Part shown: one piece after another, positions 23,621 through 27,532 of the stretch
Layout: the number at the start of each line of letters is the position of its first letter
Position numbering within the stretch: the stretch's first letter is position 1
Assembly: GCA_030450335.1 (NCBI GenBank)
Contig: JAKDIS010000022.1
Coordinates: forward strand, 1-27,532
Direction of reading: 5' to 3'
DNA length: 27,532 nucleotides
DNA from: Corynebacterium sp.
Lineage (GTDB): Bacteria > Actinomycetota > Actinomycetes > Mycobacteriales > Mycobacteriaceae
The notes under the pieces: generated by a model
What the model was told of the DNA's origin: nothing
Seen by the model: the letters and a program-made list of their open reading frames with translations, nothing else
Database searches by the model: none
Translations under genes and position numbers: made by a program

Positions 23621-24499
23621 CTATCCGGCGTACTGCCGGACGGGTTGTCCCTGGACGCCGGGTTCGGCGACGTAGACCGCCCCGGCGGTGGGTTGGGTGC
23701 CGTCGGGGACGCTCTCCCTGGTCGTGGTGATGAACAAGCGGTCCAGGTCCACACCGCCGAAGGTGCAGGCGGTGATGTTCGTGACCGGCAGGTCCACCTG
23801 CTCGACCAGGCGTCCCGAGGGGTCCCGGCACTCCACGCGTGAGCCGCCGTAGACGGCGGTCCACACGTTGCCCTCGGCGTCCACGCACAACCCGTCGGGC
23901 CCACCGGCCGGGTCGGCGTCGTCGAGGGTGAACAGGGTCCGTCCGTCGTGCAGGCCCTGCTCGGCGTCCCACGAGAACACCTGCGTCGAGCGGGTCGGGG
24001 TGTCGTTGTAGTACGCCAGCGTCCCGTCCGGGCTCCAGTCGATGCCGTTGGAGACCGTCACCGCCTCCAGTGCCGTGGTCACGGTGCGGTCGGCGGCCAG
24101 CGCCACCAGCACCCCGCCGCCGGACGCCTGGTCGTAGCGCATCGACCCGCCGTACAGCGTCCCGTCCGGCGAGCAGCCGCCGTCGTTGAAGCGCACCTCG
24201 GAGGAGGACAGGACGTCCACCACCGGTGCCAGGTCGGACAGGGCCGGGTCGTCCGCGAGGCGGACGGCGTGCTCGGTGGCGACCACCGCTCCGCCGCCCC
24301 GGCGGGGGCGCAGGAACGCGGCGACCGGGTCGCCGACGGCGACGGCGGTGACCGATCCGTCCTGCGCGGCGGTGAGGACCCGACCTGCGGTCATGTCGAC
24401 GTAGCGCAGCGTTCCGGCGACGGACGAACCGTCCTGCGGCCACCACACGGGGCCCTCGGCGTGGAAAGCGACCGGCTCGGTGAACTGTGAGGCTCTCAT
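23621..24499 (-). CDS. SMP-30/gluconolactonase family lactonase
   Basis: 292 residues from MRASQFTEPV. A six-bladed propeller is expected; metal-site motifs are AEGPVWW (Glu near 15), SEVRFNDGGCSPDGTLYGGSM (Asn and Asp of the metal/substrate site), VTVSNGIDWSPDG (Asn), and GGPDGLCVDAEGNVW (Asp). These hydrolyse aldonolactones to aldonic acids. The start at 24499 was chosen because a -10 (TACACT) ends 7 bases upstream; a longer start at 24577 adds 26 non-conserved residues and would overlap the divergent gene. Co-transcription with glucose 1-dehydrogenase implies glucono-1,5-lactone as substrate. Confidence 0.9.
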   Translation of the reverse strand: MRASQFTEPVAFHAEGPVWWPQDGSSVAGTLRYVDMTAGRVLTAAQDGSVTAVAVGDPVAAFLRPRRGGGAVVATEHAVRLADDPALSDLAPVVDVLSSSEVRFNDGGCSPDGTLYGGSMRYDQASGGGVLVALAADRTVTTALEAVTVSNGIDWSPDGTLAYYNDTPTRSTQVFSWDAEQGLHDGRTLFTLDDADPAGGPDGLCVDAEGNVWTAVYGGSRVECRDPSGRLVEQVDLPVTNITACTFGGVDLDRLFITTTRESVPDGTQPTAGAVYVAEPGVQGQPVRQYAG

Positions 24500-24506
24500 A
24501 AATCTG

Positions 24507-24512
24507 AGTGTA
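24507..24512 (-). promoter_or_regulatory. -10 element TACACT, leaderless promoter of the lactonase-gdh operon
   Basis: TACACT on the minus strand ends 7 bases before the ATG at 24499, with no Shine-Dalgarno between. It argues for this start and one transcript covering both glucose-oxidation genes. Confidence 0.55.
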
Positions 24513-24539
24513 GGCACGCCCCGAACGCAGTGTGGTAAG

Positions 24540-24567
24540 GCTACCCCCGCAGGTATCGCGGGGTAGC
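24540..24567. promoter_or_regulatory. Inverted repeat over the YczE-like promoter
   Basis: Perfect 8-base arms GCTACCCC (24540-24547) and GGGGTAGC (24560-24567), spaced 12 bases, lie between the divergent lactonase and YczE-like genes. The right arm overlaps the -10 TAGCGT (24564-24569), so a bound protein would block it. The left arm is 28 bases from the divergent -10. Confidence 0.5.
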
Positions 24568-24569
24568 GT
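24564..24569 (+). promoter_or_regulatory. -10 element TAGCGT, leaderless promoter
   Basis: TAGCGT ends 6 bases before the ATG at 24576 and overlaps the right arm of the inverted repeat. Confidence 0.5.
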
Positions 24570-24575
24570 GGCGGC

Positions 24576-25223
24576 ATGGCGAAAACAGGAGACCGGACGA
24601 CACGGGAGACACTGCTGCGCAGTGGCTATGCATTGTTCGGCGTAATCATAATCGGACTGGGCGCGGCCATCCTCCAGACGGGTGGGGTCGGCGTCGACCC
24701 GTACACCGCGATGAACATCGGCATCGCGGCGTCGCTCGGGTGGACACTGGGCGCCTACCAGCTGCTCAGCAACCTCGTGCTGTTCATCCCCGTGCTGATC
24801 TGGGGGCGCAAGTACATCGGGCCCGGCACCGTGATCAACATGGTGCTCACCGGGTTCTTCATCGACCTGTTCACCTGGATGCTCAAGCCGCTGAAGCCCG
24901 AGGATCCGTCGATGCTGGTGATGACCATGTTCTTCCTCATCGGCATCGGGGTCTTCGCCTTCGGCGCCAGCGCCTACATGAGCGCCGGGGTCGGAACCGC
25001 CCCCTACGACGCGATCGCGCCGATGATCGTGGAGCGCACCAAGCTGTCCTACACCTGGGTCCGCGTCCCGCAGGACGTGCTGATCGTGGTCCTGGCGATC
25101 CTGTTCAAGGGCCAGGTCGGCTTCGGTACCGTGATGACCGCGTTCTTCAACGGGCCGCTGATCCAGAACTTCACCGAGAAGTTCAACCGGCCCGCCGTGG
25201 AACGCCTCGTGGGAAAGAAGTAG
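24576..25223 (+). CDS. YczE/YitT-type membrane protein
   Basis: 215 residues with about five membrane segments (near 13-35, 52-76, 82-103, 113-132, 160-178). GLGAAILQTGGVGVDPYTAMNIGIA, and its internal echo GASAYMSAGVGTAPYDAIAPMI, are typical of the YczE/YyaS/YitT group; the two halves share the G-V-G-x-x-PY motif, suggesting an internal duplication. Function is unknown for most members (membrane protein, possible transporter). It has its own promoter and stands alone. Its stop directly abuts the convergent SCO1664-family stop (TAG then TCA), leaving no room for a terminator between them. Confidence 0.85.
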   Translation: MAKTGDRTTRETLLRSGYALFGVIIIGLGAAILQTGGVGVDPYTAMNIGIAASLGWTLGAYQLLSNLVLFIPVLIWGRKYIGPGTVINMVLTGFFIDLFTWMLKPLKPEDPSMLVMTMFFLIGIGVFAFGASAYMSAGVGTAPYDAIAPMIVERTKLSYTWVRVPQDVLIVVLAILFKGQVGFGTVMTAFFNGPLIQNFTEKFNRPAVERLVGKK

Positions 25224-26021
25224 TCAGAACACCGGCCACGGCACCGCCGGCATGTGGCCGCCCGGGGCGGGGAACCGGCCCGCGGCGAGCAGCCGGTCGC
25301 ACCGCCCGGCCAGGGCGGCGACCTCCGCGACGCTGAGCAGCTCGCCGAGCCGCTCGGCCAGTCCGCCGGTGACGTCGCTGGTGAGGCCGTCGCGCACCGC
25401 GCGCACCGCGGCGAGTTCGGCGTCCTGCAGGTCCTCACCGACCCAACCCCACAGCACCGTGCGCAGTTTGTCCTCGGTGTGGAAGGTCAGGCCGTGGTCC
25501 ACGCCGAACAGGTGCCCGCCGGCGGCGGGCAGGATGTGGCCGATCTTGCGGTCGGCGTTGTTGACCAGCACGTCGAAGAGCGCCATGCGCCGCAACGCGG
25601 GGGAGTCCTCGTGCAGCAACGACACCGGCTCGTCGTCCTCGTCGACGCCGTCGAGGACGTGACGCCAGCCGTCGGCGACCAGCCGCGGGGCGTCCGGCGT
25701 GGCCACCAGTTCGACCGGCGAGGTGTCGGTGACCGGCTCGCACCACAGCTGCACCATGCCCTCGCCGAACGGGCCGTCGCGCAACCAGGTGCGCGGCACC
25801 ACGTCGAAACCCAGGGCGTCCGACAGGACGTAGGACGCCACCTCCCGGCGTGCCAGGGTTCGGTCCGGGAAGTCCCACAGCGGCTTCTCGCCGATCAGCG
25901 GCTTGTACACCACCAGTGTCCCGTCGACGGTGCCACGGAAGGTGGCGTTCGACGCGGCGACGATGCGCCCCTCCAGTTCGAGCTCGCCCTGCGGGAGAGT
26001 ACCGGTGACGTCGGAGCTCAC
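25224..26021 (-). CDS. SCO1664 family protein (PI3/4-kinase-like fold)
   Basis: 265 residues from a GTG at 26021. Sequence blocks place it in the actinobacterial SCO1664 family related to phosphatidylinositol-3/4-kinase-like enzymes: DGTLVVYKPLIGEKPLWDFP (Lys near 40), RTLARREVASYVLSDALGFDVVP, and the catalytic-type segment FDVLVNNADRKIGHIL with GVDHGLTFH (Asp near 157 and 175). Nucleotide binding is likely; the substrate is unknown. The start was chosen because the upstream gene stops one base earlier (TGACGTG). Homologues usually accompany DUF3090 and the phosphomutase-like gene, as here, and often mshC of mycothiol synthesis, which is not downstream in this window. Confidence 0.87.
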   Translation of the reverse strand: MSSDVTGTLPQGELELEGRIVAASNATFRGTVDGTLVVYKPLIGEKPLWDFPDRTLARREVASYVLSDALGFDVVPRTWLRDGPFGEGMVQLWCEPVTDTSPVELVATPDAPRLVADGWRHVLDGVDEDDEPVSLLHEDSPALRRMALFDVLVNNADRKIGHILPAAGGHLFGVDHGLTFHTEDKLRTVLWGWVGEDLQDAELAAVRAVRDGLTSDVTGGLAERLGELLSVAEVAALAGRCDRLLAAGRFPAPGGHMPAVPWPVF

Positions 26022-26022
26022 G

Positions 26023-26607
26023 TCACAGCCCGTCGGGGATGCCGCACTCGTGGCCCTCGGGGTCCATCGGCTCACCGCAGCGCGGGCACAGCGGACGCCC
26101 CGAGTTCACGATCGCCAACGTCCGGTCCACGAACGCCTTCGCCGCACCCACCGGGATGCGCACCGACAGCAGCTCGTCCGGCTCGACCTCGAGCTCGACC
26201 GGCTCATCGGCGTCCACCGACGCCTGCAGCTCCTCGAGCTCCTCGGCGTCCAGCTCCGGCGGGGGAGCGGCTTCGATCACCACCTGCGAGGTCTTCGGGT
26301 CCCAGCCCAGGCTGAGCACCCCGACCCGGAACTCCTCGTCGACGGGCATGTCCAGCGGATCATCGTCGACGAGCAGCTCGTCGGTGACGTCCGGGACGTT
26401 GAAGGGGTTGCCGTCCTGGCTGCGGAGTTTGCCGAGCAGCTCGGCGATCCCCTCCGCCAGCGCGGCGGACTGCTGCTTCTCCAGGGCGACGCTGACCGTG
26501 GTGCCACGGTCGCGGGCCTGCAGGTAGAACGTCCGGTCACCGGGCATCCCCACAGTGCCGACGACGAAGCGGTCCGGCCAGTCGAATCCGTGTGTGGTGG
26601 TGGGCAT
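26023..26607 (-). CDS. DUF3090 family protein (conserved actinobacterial)
   Basis: 194 residues from MPTTTHGF. The family core reads FDWPDRFVVGTVGMPGDRTFYLQARD, then EKQQSAALAEGIAELLGKL, ending with a zinc-ribbon-like CPRC..HEC tail (about 178-189). Function is unknown; it is almost always next to SCO1664-family and phosphomutase genes. The start at 26607 is preferred over 26616 because TACAAT ends 7 bases before it. The stop precedes the SCO1664-family GTG by one base, so they are coupled. One could guess a nucleotide or phospho-compound pathway from the company it keeps. Confidence 0.9.
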   Translation of the reverse strand: MPTTTHGFDWPDRFVVGTVGMPGDRTFYLQARDRGTTVSVALEKQQSAALAEGIAELLGKLRSQDGNPFNVPDVTDELLVDDDPLDMPVDEEFRVGVLSLGWDPKTSQVVIEAAPPPELDAEELEELQASVDADEPVELEVEPDELLSVRIPVGAAKAFVDRTLAIVNSGRPLCPRCGEPMDPEGHECGIPDGL

Positions 26608-26614
26608 GGGGCCC

Positions 26615-26620
26615 ATTGTA
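26615..26620 (-). promoter_or_regulatory. -10 element TACAAT, leaderless promoter for DUF3090
   Basis: TACAAT on the minus strand ends 7 bases before the ATG at 26607 and overlaps the alternative ATG at 26616. That alternative start would therefore be absent from the transcript. Confidence 0.55.
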
Positions 26621-26661
26621 GGAGCCTTGGACGTGCCGGTGCATCAAATAGGTCGCGGAGA

Positions 26662-27369
26662 TCAGCGCGAGTGGCCGGCGCCGCCGCCGACCTGTGCTTC
26701 GGTGTCGCCGGTGTTGCTGGCGGCCGTGGCCAGTGCCGCGAGCCAGGACAGGTCGCCGTCGGTGGTGTTCACGCACAGCACGTGCGGCATCGCCGCGGTG
26801 TAGCGGATGATCGTCACCGACGCGGGGTCGGCGTGCACACGCTGGAAGTGGTCGAAGGGCATGCCGTAGGCGTCGGCGATGACGGACTTGATGATGTCGC
26901 CGTGGCTCACCGCCGCCCACACCGCTCCGGGTCCGTGTCCGGACTCGATCGCGGCATCGTGGCGCCGGACCGCGGCGACGGAACGCTCCTGCATATCCGT
27001 CAACGATTCCCCGCCGGGGAACTGCGCGGCGGACGGTTGCTCAATGACCGTCTTCCACAGATCTTCCTTGCCGAGTTCGGCGAGTGAGCGACCTTGCCAG
27101 TCGCCGTAGTCGCACTCGACGATGCCGTGCTCGGTGATGAGCTCGGGTGCCGTTGTCTGCTGGTCGATGATGGTTTTCGCGGTCTGTTGGCAGCGCTCCA
27201 GTGGGCTGGCGACGACGGAGGCCAGGGGGACCTCGGCGAGGCGTGCGGCGGTGCGGTGGGCCTGGTGGTGCCCGGTGTCGTCGAGGAGGACGCCGGGGGT
27301 GCGTCCGGCGAGGACGCCGTCGGTGTTCGCGGTGCTGCGTCCGTGGCGGACCAGGATGACTGTGGCCAT
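26662..27369 (-). CDS. MSMEG_4193-type putative phosphomutase (histidine phosphatase superfamily)
   Basis: 235 residues. LVRHGRSTANTDG carries the phosphorylated His9; Arg59 in ASPLERCQQT, Glu85 in IVECDYGDWQG and His156 in VSHGDIIKS complete the active-site set of the phosphoglycerate-mutase-like family. The tail (about 212-235, AALATAASNTGDTEAQVGGG) is low-complexity. It is named after its mycobacterial relative; whether it is a mutase or phosphatase, and on what substrate, is unknown. It is the first of three minus-strand genes with DUF3090 and SCO1664-family proteins. A -10 TAACCT ends 7 bases before the ATG at 27369. Confidence 0.9.
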   Translation of the reverse strand: MATVILVRHGRSTANTDGVLAGRTPGVLLDDTGHHQAHRTAARLAEVPLASVVASPLERCQQTAKTIIDQQTTAPELITEHGIVECDYGDWQGRSLAELGKEDLWKTVIEQPSAAQFPGGESLTDMQERSVAAVRRHDAAIESGHGPGAVWAAVSHGDIIKSVIADAYGMPFDHFQRVHADPASVTIIRYTAAMPHVLCVNTTDGDLSWLAALATAASNTGDTEAQVGGGAGHSR

Positions 27370-27376
27370 GGCGCCG

Positions 27377-27382
27377 AGGTTA
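27377..27382 (-). promoter_or_regulatory. -10 element TAACCT, leaderless promoter of the phosphomutase
   Basis: TAACCT on the minus strand ends 7 bases before the ATG at 27369, matching the leaderless pattern of the other genes. Confidence 0.5.
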
Positions 27383-27413
27383 GCCGTGGTGGGGCCGGTC
27401 GTGCAGTGGGGCC

Positions 27414-27486
27414 GATGTCATCTGAGCCATGCCCTGGGGGCATTTTCAGGGCGGGAACTGCCCCGGGGCATGACTCAGGTGACATC
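27414..27486. repeat. Long imperfect inverted repeat, 28-29-base arms
   Basis: The left arm (27414-27442) and right arm (27459-27486) are near-perfect reverse complements across a 16-base spacer. Differences are three T/C exchanges and one extra G. Each arm carries GATGTCA, CTGAG and CATGCCC, and the right arm contains the perfect small palindrome TGCCCCGGGGCA. No T tract follows on either strand, so a plain terminator is unlikely. It may be a mobile repeat or remnant, or a large operator. Confidence 0.7.
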
Positions 27487-27532
27487 GTGGCCGGAGGGGC
27501 ACGCCACCCCCCCCCGCGCCCCCCCCCCCCTG
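27487..27532. other. C-homopolymer window edge
   Basis: This end has C runs of about nine and fourteen with a short interruption and nothing that reads as a gene. It mirrors the G/C runs at the left edge and may be a contig end or low-quality tail. Confidence 0.4.

Noticed and set aside
24500..24577. Longer start at 24577 for the SMP-30 lactonase
   Set aside because: It would cross its own -10 and the divergent YczE-like start, and adds non-conserved residues.

Overview
The window is about 70% G+C by eye and looks like a chromosomal segment of a mycolic-acid actinobacterium, most likely a high-GC Corynebacterium. The pointers are a secreted mycolyltransferase, a DtxR-like iron box, the actinobacterial trio SCO1664 / DUF3090 / MSMEG_4193-type phosphomutase, and many apparently leaderless genes: a TANNNT -10 element 6-8 nt before the ATG is seen at eleven starts. 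I saw no rRNA, tRNA, CRISPR array, transposase or phage gene. Both window ends run into G/C homopolymers and may be contig edges.

Layout. (1) 91-4791, minus: a four-gene operon in the order sensor histidine kinase, VTC-domain polyphosphate polymerase, DUF4956 membrane protein, CotH-type kinase with Gly/Met repeats. A perfect 7-2-7 palindrome lies upstream. This is the best candidate for a poorly described system: a signal-responsive membrane polyphosphate / surface phosphorylation module. (2) 4882-8175: siderophore-binding lipoprotein and siderophore-interacting reductase (minus; the reductase has a 3'-end frameshift), diverging from an unusual double AraC regulator, with a DtxR-like box between them. 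(3) 8204-10670, plus: ilvD and a PlsC-type acyltransferase. (4) 10655-13298, minus: thiamine-precursor ABC transporter thiZ-thiX-thiY behind a TPP riboswitch whose 3' end is also the ribosome binding site. (5) 13335-15390: AraC regulator divergent from an Fsr-like MFS exporter. (6) 15295-17896, minus: a ChaA/Cax antiporter and an SLC13/MatC-type permease. (7) 18048-19166, plus: mycolyltransferase. (8) 19189-20985, minus: methyltransferase (frameshifted), small PLDc_N membrane protein, and a GNAT acetyltransferase (in-frame stop). (9) 21089-22572, plus: ArsR regulator and MFS exporter, translationally coupled. (10) 22553-24499, minus: SMP-30 lactonase and glucose 1-dehydrogenase, a two-step glucose-to-gluconate operon. 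(11) 24576-25223, plus: YczE/YitT-like membrane protein. (12) 25224-27369, minus: phosphomutase, DUF3090 and SCO1664-family genes, with a long inverted repeat upstream.

Together this is nutrient and metal handling (iron, thiamine, cation exchange, dicarboxylate, glucose oxidation), branched-chain amino acid synthesis, envelope biogenesis, and two regulator-plus-exporter pairs. Three genes carry disruptions close to an otherwise intact reading frame: a G gained in a G run, a G lost from a G run, and one in-frame TAG. Each could be real decay or a sequencing error. No gene-free stretch exceeds about 165 bases.
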